Assembly: GCA_028281865.1 (NCBI GenBank)
Contig: JANQJB010000106.1
Span: forward strand, 18,892 to 82,891
DNA from: Marinagarivorans sp.
Lineage (GTDB): Bacteria; Pseudomonadota; Gammaproteobacteria; Pseudomonadales; Cellvibrionaceae
Reading direction: 5' to 3'
Length of the DNA: 64,000 nucleotides
This document shows positions 43,566-53,700 of the stretch, in pieces; the stretch's first letter is position 1, and every line of letters starts with the position of its first letter. The notes beneath the pieces were generated by a model. That model ran no database searches. It was not told the origin of the DNA and saw only the letters and a program-made list of their open reading frames with translations. Position numbers and translations under genes: made by a program.

Positions 43566-45278
43566 CTAAGAGGAACAGCTATCGCGAAATTCGGCGAGTC
43601 GGCTAAAGCCGCGAAAGCGCCCCAGTGCTGCTGCTCCCGCCCCCTGCCTTTGTGTCGCTTCACCAAAACGTTCAACGGCATCCCCCCATTCACTGACCTG
43701 GCTAGCAACATAGTCGTCAAACCAATGCCGATGAGCCTCATCCAATAAGCAATAATAAGCCTGCACTCGCGCATAAACTTGTTGCCTCACTTGCGGGTCG
43801 GCGCTCATGCTGTAATCGATCATAAAATAAAGTTCATGAAAGGCTAAGTTTTCGCGCAAGCTGCGTACAGGCAACAAGTGAAAAGAATTTTCAAAAGCGG
43901 CTTCGTGGGCAAGCGTTTCGGTATTGGCATTGCTCGCAGTCGCCGAGGCAAATTGTCGCGCAACTGCGTAGTCTTCGTCGGATATGCGATGTCTGCCCAC
44001 CTCTTGATAAAGCCAAATGCGAAAATCCTCGGGCTGTCGCCGTTGACGCAAACGGCGCTGACGATAGGCCAGCCACTGCCGGCACAATTCCTGGCTGCGC
44101 AGCTGATGGCGCATATGTTCGAGCTCATGCAAAAATACAGCACGCGTAAATACGGCTGACTCTTCATGAAAAGCCAATGGCCCCATCACGGTCACCGGCT
44201 GTTGCAATTCTCCACCGGGGTTGGAGTCGCCCTCAGCAGTAGTCGGCAGACGTTGGGCATCAGCTATCGCCTGTGCGTGATCTAATTCGAGAAAAAAATG
44301 CACTTTGCCGGGCTCCCGATCTTCGAGCGAAGACATCACATGAACTTCGTTTGCACCCAAACTCAACGCATCTCGCAATAAAGATACGTAGGCCGCTTCA
44401 ACTCGCCCACGGTCGATATTGCCTTCTTCGTATGCGCGATGCATGGCTTCTGCATTTTCTACCCGTTCCTGCCAAGTACGCCCGTGCAAATCCTGGTCTT
44501 GAAAAAGATTGACCCAACGTATAACAGCAAAATCGTTCTGGGCTTCCACCGGAGCAATCCTTAGATCGCTCTGGCGCGAACTTCGAAGCGGCCAATTGAC
44601 GGCAAAGGCGTGAAATCGTCCGCTGCGATCTTCGACTATCACCGCAGCTGTAGTATGTAATAACGCTCGAGCGAGCGCTTCATATTCCAGGGAATAACCT
44701 GGGAATACTCCGGGCGTTTGCGCATTTGGAACTAACTCTTCTCGCGCGCTGAGCTCAGACCGTTGCAAGCTGCCCATGATATCCGCCTGAACTTCGCCAA
44801 CGGTGGTTCCGCTAAAACCTGGCATGGCCCGCGTTTGAATATGCTTAGCACCCGAGCGCTGCTGCACAACGTGCGTCAACTCATGCGCTAATAACGAATT
44901 GCCTTCGTCTGTGCCTGGGGCATACTGCCCTTGATTAAAATAAATATGTTCACCAAAGGCGAAGGCTTGGGCGCGCAGCTGTCGATTCAACTCAATGGCT
45001 TCGCCATCGGTGTGAATACGCACGTGAGAAAAATCGGTGCCGAAGCTGTCTTCCATCGTGCTCTGCGTCTCGTGGTCCATTGCTTCACCAGCATAAGTGC
45101 CAGCTCGCAGACGATCTTCAATCACTGCTGTCGACTGTGCAGATAGCGAATCACTGCCCAAGTGTCTGCGAGAAACAAATTGTTCGCTGTCTGCTTCGCT
45201 ATTGTGTCGCTTGAGAAAAGATCGCGTAGTTTGCGGGCGACTGCTGCGAAAAAACCGTCTCGGAAAGCGAATCGCCAT
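43566..45278 (-). CDS. eCIS core-domain (DUF4157) protein with second HExxH domain
   Basis: 570 aa. After a basic N terminus, DUF4157 spans about 65-140 with HELTH at 132-136. The C-terminal 350 residues are unrelated to the giant neighbour and contain a second zinc motif, HELEH (384-388), in a helical context (FLHELEHMRHQL) followed by a His/Glu-rich segment (TLAHEAAFENSF, 456-467) that could supply a third ligand. This suggests a zincin-type protease toxin delivered by the particle, but no family is recognised. It lies 60 bp upstream of the giant gene and 6 bp downstream of the tape-measure gene. Confidence 0.8.
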   Translation of the reverse strand: MAIRFPRRFFRSSRPQTTRSFLKRHNSEADSEQFVSRRHLGSDSLSAQSTAVIEDRLRAGTYAGEAMDHETQSTMEDSFGTDFSHVRIHTDGEAIELNRQLRAQAFAFGEHIYFNQGQYAPGTDEGNSLLAHELTHVVQQRSGAKHIQTRAMPGFSGTTVGEVQADIMGSLQRSELSAREELVPNAQTPGVFPGYSLEYEALARALLHTTAAVIVEDRSGRFHAFAVNWPLRSSRQSDLRIAPVEAQNDFAVIRWVNLFQDQDLHGRTWQERVENAEAMHRAYEEGNIDRGRVEAAYVSLLRDALSLGANEVHVMSSLEDREPGKVHFFLELDHAQAIADAQRLPTTAEGDSNPGGELQQPVTVMGPLAFHEESAVFTRAVFLHELEHMRHQLRSQELCRQWLAYRQRRLRQRRQPEDFRIWLYQEVGRHRISDEDYAVARQFASATASNANTETLAHEAAFENSFHLLPVRSLRENLAFHELYFMIDYSMSADPQVRQQVYARVQAYYCLLDEAHRHWFDDYVASQVSEWGDAVERFGEATQRQGAGAAALGRFRGFSRLAEFRDSCSS

Positions 45279-45284
45279 AAGCAG

Positions 45285-46646
45285 CTACGCCCAATTAACC
45301 CAGAGGCTGTCTTGCATCCATGAGTGCAAGATCGGAGATAAGCCCCAATTAAGGCGACTCAATAAAACATCGATACTGCTTTGTTCAATATCGAGCTGCC
45401 AGCCCAACTCCTTTTTTTCGAGCTTGGCTTCGCGAGCGAAAAAGCTTGCGCGCAAATCACTAGGCGTTGAGCCTTGAATAGCTGGCCAGTGTTCTATTAA
45501 CGCAGCCAGCATGTTTTCCGCTTCCTGCAACTCGCTCTGTTTCAAATCGAGAAAGCGTGCCACGGGAATATTTAGCGGCAAGCCGCAGAGCAGCTTAAAT
45601 AAAACCAGCTCCGATTCCACGGGTTGTTGCCGCTCCGTTGCGATGTAATAAAGCAGGTGAACCGCTCGTTGTTGAGCAGCAAAATCGACAAAAACTTCAT
45701 TCTGCAAATATTCTAATTTATTAAACAGCGTGGGCAGAAAGGGGTGGACTAATACCGTACCGGCCAGCGATACATAGAGACTTTCAGATGCCACTGCTTC
45801 TGATCTGTGAACGGGATTACTGGGTTTGAGTGTTGCCTCATTTGCGAGAACTAACGATTTATCGAGTACAGCTTCGACGTCAATAAGCCAAGCCTTGTAT
45901 TCCCTGAGCATTTTCGGCTGTTGCAAAAACTCCTTATTTTCTCGCGCGTTTTCAAGCAGCAAAGCTTGAAAATCCTTCTCACTAAACTGTCCACCTTTCT
46001 GCCCACCTTTTTCCACCACATGCGACCATAGTGATCGCCAATAAAGCACAGCGGCAGAAGACCTCCATGAAACCTCGAACAACTCTAACCAAGCTTGCAA
46101 ACTCATAGACGGCTGAATGCCTAGAGCCTTTGCCAGTTCGCTTTGAATCGCAGCGTCAAACTGCTGTACCCAGCGTTCAAGTGGCACTGGCGATTCCATT
46201 AAAGACATCAAAGTATCCGGCCGCGTAGATGCCATCAACCTCGCCTGCTGATCCAAATCAACGTTGTCAGCCCACCACGGAAGCATTCCATGCTGTAAAA
46301 ACCAGGCGAAGGCGCTTAGCTCTGAACCTGGTTTACTATTAACAGCATTTATTGGATTTGCGCTAATGCTCTTTTCCAAACTGCTTTTAAATAGTTGATA
46401 GGCTTGCTCTAGCCACGCGGAAGAATCTTCCTCGAAGGAAATATCACCGAGATCAAGCTCGAGCCGATCTATATCCAAAAACCGATCAGGGCCTACCAAG
46501 TTATCAAACAGTGCTTCGAGTCTAGGGTAGAGCTTTGTGTTTAACTCAGCTTCAAACCACTGCTGACTTTGCAGCAGCGAATCCGTGCCTGCTGGCAATT
46601 CCAGTTCTATAAACTGCTTTTTAATGACATGAAAATTATCGTTCAA
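45285..46646 (-). CDS. eCIS tape-measure protein (CIS_TMP type)
   Basis: 453 aa, equivalent of Afp14/Pvc14. The first 60 residues are the recognisable part: HVIKKQFIELELPAGTDSLL and EALFDNLVGPDRFLDIDRLE-LDLG, a pattern conserved in contractile injection system tape-measure proteins. The rest is alpha-helical and divergent. It would set the length of the sheath/tube. The gene start overlaps the end of the upstream baseplate gene by 11 bp, implying translational coupling. Confidence 0.82.
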   Translation of the reverse strand: MNDNFHVIKKQFIELELPAGTDSLLQSQQWFEAELNTKLYPRLEALFDNLVGPDRFLDIDRLELDLGDISFEEDSSAWLEQAYQLFKSSLEKSISANPINAVNSKPGSELSAFAWFLQHGMLPWWADNVDLDQQARLMASTRPDTLMSLMESPVPLERWVQQFDAAIQSELAKALGIQPSMSLQAWLELFEVSWRSSAAVLYWRSLWSHVVEKGGQKGGQFSEKDFQALLLENARENKEFLQQPKMLREYKAWLIDVEAVLDKSLVLANEATLKPSNPVHRSEAVASESLYVSLAGTVLVHPFLPTLFNKLEYLQNEVFVDFAAQQRAVHLLYYIATERQQPVESELVLFKLLCGLPLNIPVARFLDLKQSELQEAENMLAALIEHWPAIQGSTPSDLRASFFAREAKLEKKELGWQLDIEQSSIDVLLSRLNWGLSPILHSWMQDSLWVNWA

Positions 46647-49600
46647 GGCTAAAAGGCTGATACGCAGATGCGTTGCTTAAATGAACATAGGGCTCGCGAA
46701 TCAAGGTATTGAAGGTATGAACAAATCTATCGCGCTGGCTTCCGCCGGTTTCATTAGCCAAGGATTCTAGCCACTCCCTATAAGCGTTTTCGAATTCGAT
46801 AAAGGCCAATGGCGCAGTTGGGCTGTCCTCTTCCGCTAGTTCCACCCAATATATCCACGGCAAAATATGTGAGGGCATTTCGATGCGCAGCAGTTTTTCA
46901 ACGATGGCGCGAAATTCGCGATTGCGAAAGCGCGGTGCCCAGGCCGGCAAAAATATACTCACTTGAAAGGAATAGGCGTCGCTGACAAAGCTTCGACGAA
47001 GGGAGGCACCCAAATCAATTTCAACAGGCAATAATTCAAGCTCTGATGCTTCTGTCGGTCGCAGTAATACATGTTCAATAACATGCATGCCCTCCGCATA
47101 GCGGCCCTGCATCAAATGGATGGCATCGGCAATATGCTGCTCAACTTCACCACGGTTATTGGGATAATCAATTCGCCTTGCTATAGGGTCTTCAGTATCG
47201 AAGCTATCGTCGAGCAAATTTATGTAATATTTACACTCGCGCGAGCGCGTAGGTTGTGTTTGCTCAACGCTATAATATTGCCCTTGCTTTGCAAAGCGCA
47301 CCACGCGCGCGGATTCCTCTTCTAAACCAATATCCAGAGGGTAGCGACGCGTACTGGAGAGCAAGATACGAAAACGGGATCGATCAACACCGTCGACAGA
47401 ACCGATATCACCACCTTCATAGACTTGCTCAACCGGCGCATTCCAGAATCGAAAACGAGCTTCGCGCAAGCCGTCCTCCACGCTATCAATTTCGTCATAG
47501 ACTTCTCGATAATCGTTAATATCAAACAGCGTCGCTAACGATCGGCGTCGACAGTCTGGCATACCCAAAAGTGCTGCGATTCGCTTTTGCAAACCGGACA
47601 CATTTTCAGTGTCCCAAACATCGGCAACAGTTTCGCCAGCCTCGTTTTCCATTTGCGCCAAATAATTAAAAGCCGTCGCACGCTTAGCACTTAGCAAAGG
47701 AACATTCTGCAGTAAATTGAGTTGATCGATTAATAAATCAGAAGAGCTTTGTCCGCCATTATTAACCCTAACCCAAGCCGCATAGTCAGCAAAGTCCTCA
47801 CCAAAGCGCCGCAAAAGATGCTCGACGAATTGCTGACGGCGCTGTCGAAAAGCGGCTTGATCCTCGGCGGAAAAATTCAGCGCTTTGATATAGTTGTTAC
47901 AGTTTGAAGTAAAGGCATCCCAGCTTAGAGGTGCGTCGCTTTGCTCATCCCAAAAAGCGGTAAATAGATTTTGTACCGCGGGCACACCGTAGAGAGGCTG
48001 ATAAAAATAACTTAGCTCGGCATTTTTAGCGCTGGAAAATAGCTGATGAATATTCGCTAGCTGGCTACAGTAATTAGCCATAAGCTGATCAAATAGCAAC
48101 AAGTAGCCTTTTAATTGCTTAGCCTGTGCTTTGCGACTAGCGGACATATCCGGTGTTATTTCGCCCTGGCGCAAACCCCAGACACGCGGAAAATCCTCCT
48201 GTATCGAACGATAAGATTCGACATCGAGTAACTCGCGCTGCGGCAAACTGAGATCAGACGCACTACTGTTTGGAAAACTTGCACGATATTCCAAATTCAA
48301 TCGCTGCAGGGCTCTATCGACCGCCGATAAATCGACTTCCACTAATGCACCTTGGCGGAAAATTTGAATCGCGCAGTCGGCCACGCTGAGAAGCGGATAA
48401 AATTCATCTGGATCAAGTAAACGCATACAGTTGCGTACATCGCGATTGACTTCGAGCCGATTGACAAAGGCGCGCAAACTGAGACCGTTCAATACAAATA
48501 CGCCGGGCACCTGCATAATTAAGCTCAGTATGTCCGAGGTGTAAAGATTGTTGCCGCGCTCAAGCCCAACTAAATCTTGTTCGAGAATAAAACCTTGGCC
48601 TGGTTCTAGTTGAGCACCTTGAAAAATTTCTGACGGCGCAATATCGGCATCGAGCAAAGCATCGAGGCTATGTGGGCGCAGATGCAACTCAATAAATTGC
48701 TGGAGCTGGAAAAAAATATTGGCGAGGACTTCAACGGGATCGGCGTGGTTTTTTAATTCTAGCTTCTCAATACTAATCGCAATTTGCTGTATGCGCGCAG
48801 ACTCTATTCGCTCCCAATCCTCAGATAAATTTCGGTGTCGATTTAAGAAGCGGCCCACCGATTCAAGCGCGCGAAACACATTTAAACTGCGTGTCCGAAA
48901 GCGTGGAAAAACACCGCTGCTTTGGCTGCGGCTGCGCAACAGTTCTAGAAGCTGGCGGCGAAATTGCGCGTCGATAGCAGGGTCACTCGGGGCCGCTTCA
49001 CGAGTATAAATCCAAGTATCCAGCGCCAGGCGATCTGAAGAATCAATAGTCACGCTGACTTCGGCAAAATAACGGATGGGGAAATCCGGGTCCTCCACTC
49101 GACGCAGATTTGCTGTCGGTACACTAATCGAGGAAATGCTTCGACCCTGCAGCCAAGACTCAGGCAGGCTTTGCCAAGCAGGGGGAACAAAAAAAACTGC
49201 GCTGCGATAAAGTATGCTGCCGTCGTCACCCGTGACTACAACTTCCTGTTCAATCCAGCTTTCACTGAGCTGATCTTCAAACAGGATATTAACTTTATAA
49301 AGGCCTTCAACCTCACTTCTCGCTTCCGTTATTTGTGCATCGCGAACGCGATCAAGCCCAAGCAGCAGGCGGCGATAATCGGTTTCACTTAATGCGGCAT
49401 TAGGCAATATTTGCGCTGCGCTGTAAAAAGCTTGTTGATCTAAATTCTGTAGCAGGTTTTCAATGGGGTTTTGTGCGCGTAGACCCAGCTCCGTAATGGC
49501 ATAGGCCAGCATTTCGACAATAGTGATGCCGGGGTCGTGGCTGTTATAGTCCGTCCATAAACCGCTGGCTAGGTCTTCGATAGTCTGCCTAGCTTGATTG

Positions 49601-49662
49601 CGCAGATAGTCAGCATCCATTGCCGCAGGTAAAACTTCTTTTCTTATTGAACTTAATTCCAT
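46636..49662 (-). CDS. eCIS baseplate protein (Afp12-like)
   Basis: 1008 aa. A helical N terminus followed by SHDPGITIVEMLAYAITELG (41-60), the motif typical of Afp12/Pvc12-like wedge proteins of eCIS. Later regions (VLNGLSLRAF, LKGYLLLFDQLMANYCSQLA, MHVIEHVLLRP) recur in homologous large baseplate proteins. It would form the outer wedge ring with the gene at 50741. The preceding gap to the fibre gene (154 bp) contains a run of tandem 12-mers. No signal peptide. It overlaps the tape-measure gene. Confidence 0.82.
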   Translation of the reverse strand: MELSSIRKEVLPAAMDADYLRNQARQTIEDLASGLWTDYNSHDPGITIVEMLAYAITELGLRAQNPIENLLQNLDQQAFYSAAQILPNAALSETDYRRLLLGLDRVRDAQITEARSEVEGLYKVNILFEDQLSESWIEQEVVVTGDDGSILYRSAVFFVPPAWQSLPESWLQGRSISSISVPTANLRRVEDPDFPIRYFAEVSVTIDSSDRLALDTWIYTREAAPSDPAIDAQFRRQLLELLRSRSQSSGVFPRFRTRSLNVFRALESVGRFLNRHRNLSEDWERIESARIQQIAISIEKLELKNHADPVEVLANIFFQLQQFIELHLRPHSLDALLDADIAPSEIFQGAQLEPGQGFILEQDLVGLERGNNLYTSDILSLIMQVPGVFVLNGLSLRAFVNRLEVNRDVRNCMRLLDPDEFYPLLSVADCAIQIFRQGALVEVDLSAVDRALQRLNLEYRASFPNSSASDLSLPQRELLDVESYRSIQEDFPRVWGLRQGEITPDMSASRKAQAKQLKGYLLLFDQLMANYCSQLANIHQLFSSAKNAELSYFYQPLYGVPAVQNLFTAFWDEQSDAPLSWDAFTSNCNNYIKALNFSAEDQAAFRQRRQQFVEHLLRRFGEDFADYAAWVRVNNGGQSSSDLLIDQLNLLQNVPLLSAKRATAFNYLAQMENEAGETVADVWDTENVSGLQKRIAALLGMPDCRRRSLATLFDINDYREVYDEIDSVEDGLREARFRFWNAPVEQVYEGGDIGSVDGVDRSRFRILLSSTRRYPLDIGLEEESARVVRFAKQGQYYSVEQTQPTRSRECKYYINLLDDSFDTEDPIARRIDYPNNRGEVEQHIADAIHLMQGRYAEGMHVIEHVLLRPTEASELELLPVEIDLGASLRRSFVSDAYSFQVSIFLPAWAPRFRNREFRAIVEKLLRIEMPSHILPWIYWVELAEEDSPTAPLAFIEFENAYREWLESLANETGGSQRDRFVHTFNTLIREPYVHLSNASAYQPFSLER

Positions 49663-49673
49663 AACGCAACTAT

Positions 49674-49723
49674 TTTATACAGGAATTTATACAGGAACAT
49701 TTTTTATACAGGTTATACAGAAA
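49674..49723. repeat. Tandem 12-mer array in the operon
   Basis: TTTATACAGGAA occurs twice back-to-back (49674-49685, 49686-49697), then TTTATACAGG (49703-49712) and TTATACAGAAA (49713-49723). Four copies just upstream (minus sense) of the baseplate gene start. Could be protein-binding iterons, a slippage-prone leader or a remnant; it lies in the largest gap of the structural part of the operon. Confidence 0.75.
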
Positions 49724-49816
49724 CATTTTTATAAAGAAATAAATTTAACCGAGAATAAATTTTTTGAGCCAACGAAGCTTAATTCCACTCACGTCAAACG
49801 AGGTTAATGGAAAGGC

Positions 49817-50674
49817 CTATTCACCCTCCAGCTCCTTAACCTTCTTCTCTAGTTCATTGACGCGCTGGCTTAATTCTTTTATCGAATTCAAAAACATATA
49901 AATTAATGGGCTTGCATTAATGGAATAAATTTCCGTTTCATTTTCGTCTTCGGCATCAAGCTTGCCCATCCTTGAGTTGACCATGGGTGGAAAAACCTCT
50001 TGAACGTCTTGCGCCAATAAACCAATTCGTTCCACACCATCGTTAGGCGTATCGCCTTTGCCATTAAATTTAAAAGTTTTTGGCTCGAGTTTTTCTATTA
50101 CCTCTAAACCAACGTCAAAATTTTTGATATCACTTTTAACTCGCTTATCAGACGAAGGAGGATCCCAAAGCTCTCCAGGTTTGCGAGCTTGCCCGCTTAC
50201 CGATAAGTTGCCAAATAAAACTAAACTTGTATTAAATGCAGAAGAGCCCACCAACAAAGTTGAAGTGATAGACTCCTGCCCGACACGAATGGTTGTCGAC
50301 GGAGCGTGCGTGGCCTCGATTTGGCTTACCGACAACCTGCCATTTAGAAAAATTTCGTGAGGTCTGATTCTATTAGAGACGAATAACTCATCCGTATTCA
50401 TCACTCTTGAGGTAATAGAATCTGTGGCATTAATATGTTGCGAGCGGATTCGATTCGTCACGTTTAGCTCGCCGGTTTGCACCGCGCCATCGACTGTAAG
50501 CCGCGCTTCAGTTGCCGGTACGCCTATGCCAACATGCCCATCGTCATTAATGTGGAGGCCATCTTCTTCTTTATGAATATAGCTATCTATCCACTCATGA
50601 AACTCGGCCTCAGTCGGTTTACTTCCGTTAAGAAAATAACTTTTTAATCGTTCTATTGGCGTTGGCATTTTCAA
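49817..50674 (-). CDS. Short tail fibre with peptidase S74 intramolecular chaperone
   Basis: 285 aa. The N-terminal 35 residues probably attach to the baseplate. The middle is a beta-rich repetitive fibre (HINDDGHVGIGVPATEARLTV, then repeated V-x-N-x-I-R-x-x segments). From residue about 174 the SSDKRVKSDIKNFDVGLEVI segment opens a peptidase S74 domain, which folds trimeric fibres and then cuts itself off at a Ser near this site using a Ser/Lys pair. The end is a coiled coil (SIKELSQRVNELEKKVKELE). It would be the host-contact fibre (Afp13-like position), unusually small. Confidence 0.85.
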   Translation of the reverse strand: MKMPTPIERLKSYFLNGSKPTEAEFHEWIDSYIHKEEDGLHINDDGHVGIGVPATEARLTVDGAVQTGELNVTNRIRSQHINATDSITSRVMNTDELFVSNRIRPHEIFLNGRLSVSQIEATHAPSTTIRVGQESITSTLLVGSSAFNTSLVLFGNLSVSGQARKPGELWDPPSSDKRVKSDIKNFDVGLEVIEKLEPKTFKFNGKGDTPNDGVERIGLLAQDVQEVFPPMVNSRMGKLDAEDENETEIYSINASPLIYMFLNSIKELSQRVNELEKKVKELEGE

Positions 50675-50740
50675 AACCTCAATACAAAATTATCTTATCA
50701 TCTGAGCAGTCTATGCTTTACTTAAGCCCAACCTTCATAT

Positions 50741-53700
50741 TCAACTCAGGCCCACTTCAAAATCGATATTGATGTACATACAACCGATACCCGAACAGGT
50801 ATTCGCATCATCGCAAGGATATTCACCCGGCGAAAGAATATTGATTTGATGAGAATTCGCTGACACTAAAATAGAAGCTGCAGTTGAAGCACTGGCTACT
50901 TCTATTTCGTCACCCTCTTCGTTTGATCGAATAATAAAATCTATCGCAATGCACATTTCACCAATACCGGGGCCGGCATCAAGGTGAAACATTCTGAAAT
51001 CAGTTACGTAATCGACGTACTCCTGTTGCTCCACAAAAGCAAGTAACTGAGATTTGTAAATTTTGCCACCAAAGGTAATTTCGGCACCATCATCGAAGGC
51101 CCAAGGAGAGAGCTGACGCTTTAATGCCTGATTGAGAATATCGGCATAATAGCCGCTGTCATAACCTTCGCGAAAACCAACGCTAAAGGCGAGACGAATA
51201 GGCTCGTAGCGTGGGTTTATTACATGCAGGCGCCCAGTTTTTTTGCCGACAAAAAAACTGCCAAATGGCAGCAAGTAGCGTCGCACTCTTTCCAGCAACG
51301 CAACAGAGGATTTCGGCTCTAAAGCGTTAGCTGAATGACTACCGCGGGTTTGCGGAATCAGTACCATGCTTAAGTGACCCGGCATAAACTCGTTATAGCG
51401 CCCATCTCTATCTAAGCCGGTGTGCTGGATTGTTTTCGCTTTATAAATATCGGGAAATTCGTTGAGTACAAGTCGCTCATAATCCCATGTATTAACTGAT
51501 CGCTGTCTATGTCGCAGGCGCTCACTGACCCGGCTATAAAAGTCATGATCTTGTTCCGGCGCTAAACCGCCAAAAGACTCATAGGGTTGAGAGACTTTTT
51601 TTATTGCGCTGATATTGGGTTTTAAGGCGGTAATTTGCTCGGCAGCCAGTGGTACGAGCAAGTGTTCTGCCGCGTTATCTTGATTGCTAAATACCGCTGT
51701 CGCAGCTTGCGTGTGAATAGCCAAGAGCTTGGCTGCGCCGGCAGGGTTTTTATTAACACTTAATCGCAGCCAATGCAGCTGTTCGGGCAGTTCGCGACTG
51801 TTATTACTCGCATCTTTAGCAATATTTAATGCAACGATGCCGGGCTGCTGCAAGCCCTCGGTACTATCACTAAATATTTCCTGGCCTTGCAGCTGCTTCC
51901 AACCACTTTCGCTGAAATAATGCCAAGCGATGTCTTCACGTGTAATAGCCTCGACCGAGTCTGCCGAACCCTCGAGAGCCTGAAAAAGCAGCTGCAAACT
52001 TTGCGGCGCGTGGAATTTTTCCAGGCCGATGTATAAGCTGCCTTGAGTCAGCTGCGGAAGCAACGCAACACCTTCACCCTCGTTAACCAGCTGGCTACCA
52101 AACGGCAGTATGTGGAACAATTGCGCCGACTGACCCATTCGCTCGAGCACGATATTTTGCCTTGCCGTATAGCCCAGCGACAATGATTGCATAGTCGGCG
52201 TGTAGGGTTGGTTGGGAAATTCCCGCGAACCCGCCGCCTGTGTAGCAAAAATTCTCGGGTAACTGCGATGGCCAAAATCCTGATTTAAATTCAGCCGGAT
52301 AAAACCCTGAGCCAAGGAGACATCTAATTGTTCAAACTCTGGCAAATTCGGGGCGAGAGGCAAATCGAGTGGCCCGAGGTCAATACTGCGGTATGCTGAT
52401 AATCGCCCACTGGCGGGGCTAAATAGCTGCGCGCGCTCACCAAAGGTCTGCCAGCGCCCATTGCGCAGTACCTCAAGCTGAACCTGAAAATTACTATTAT
52501 CCTGCAGCCTGGAGTTGTATCCACTGTGGTTGTAAAAATCGGCAAAACCGTTAGCGTCTGTGGGTAAATCAGACCAACGAATCTGCAAGCTTAGTTGTGT
52601 TAATGGCTTGCTGAAGGCTTCGCGGCTTCCAATAGTTAAACGCGAACCAGAAGAAGGTGAATTGCCGAAGGCTTGAAAACTGCGCTTGGCATCCAATAAG
52701 CCCTCATCATTTTCGACCACCAATTGTTGTAATCCCGTTTGACCGGAACTGGCACTAACACTGACTTCAACATCGCAGCGCAACAACTGAAGGTTTTTCA
52801 ATCTCGCATAGGCGGGGCGCTGAGTATCGAGCATCAGCTTGATAACCGGCAAAACTGTATCCAGACCACCATCCAATGCTTCAGAATTAAATGCCACTAT
52901 CGGCGCTATTTCCGGTTCCGCCAAAATAGTTAACGTGAGATTATTTCCGCTCAGTTCCGCATCACTCAGCTGCAATTCGAGCCATGCACTTTCCCCGCTC
53001 GCAAATGGAATTAAGCGTGCAAATATTGACTCTAAATCCGCCTCCGTTGGCAACTCTTGAAAGTGCAAGCTTAACTCGATGCGACGCTGGCCCTCGCGCA
53101 ATTCAAATAACTGCGACGCAAGGGCAAAACCTAGGCTGGCACCTTGCATGGAGCTCGGACTGCCAAAGGCAGGCCAGGCGGGCGGATTGCTGAGCAGCGG
53201 TGCCCCCAAACCATCAGCCGAATTGGCAAACTCCGCCGCAAAAATGCCGCCTTCAGGCTCAATCAAAATGGATTTAAGCGCGGCTACGCGGGTTTGATTT
53301 AATACGATATCGCGCTCAGTGACATAAGTTAGCGCATTGCCTTGCTGATCCTTGCCCGCTTTGAGCTGAGAGCCTGTCGGCAAGAGGTGCTGTTTAACGC
53401 TGGAAGAGAGTTCGAAAATGACATGCGCACGATCCGGTTTTTCCGCACGACGTTTAAAGCGCAGGATCTGTTCGTAATAATATTTAAGGTGTTCACCACT
53501 TAGGCGATTAATGTCTTGCTGCAAATGGCGGTACAAGTGGAGGAAGGCGAGCATAATGGACATAAACGGCCCATTGTCGCGACTTTGCGAAGCACGAAAT
53601 AAATATGAGCGAATATTTTGCAGCGTCAGCTCGCCACCTTGCGTAAATTCTTGAGGGAAAAAATCACGCCAGCTTCCGTCTATCTCATTATCGAGATTGA

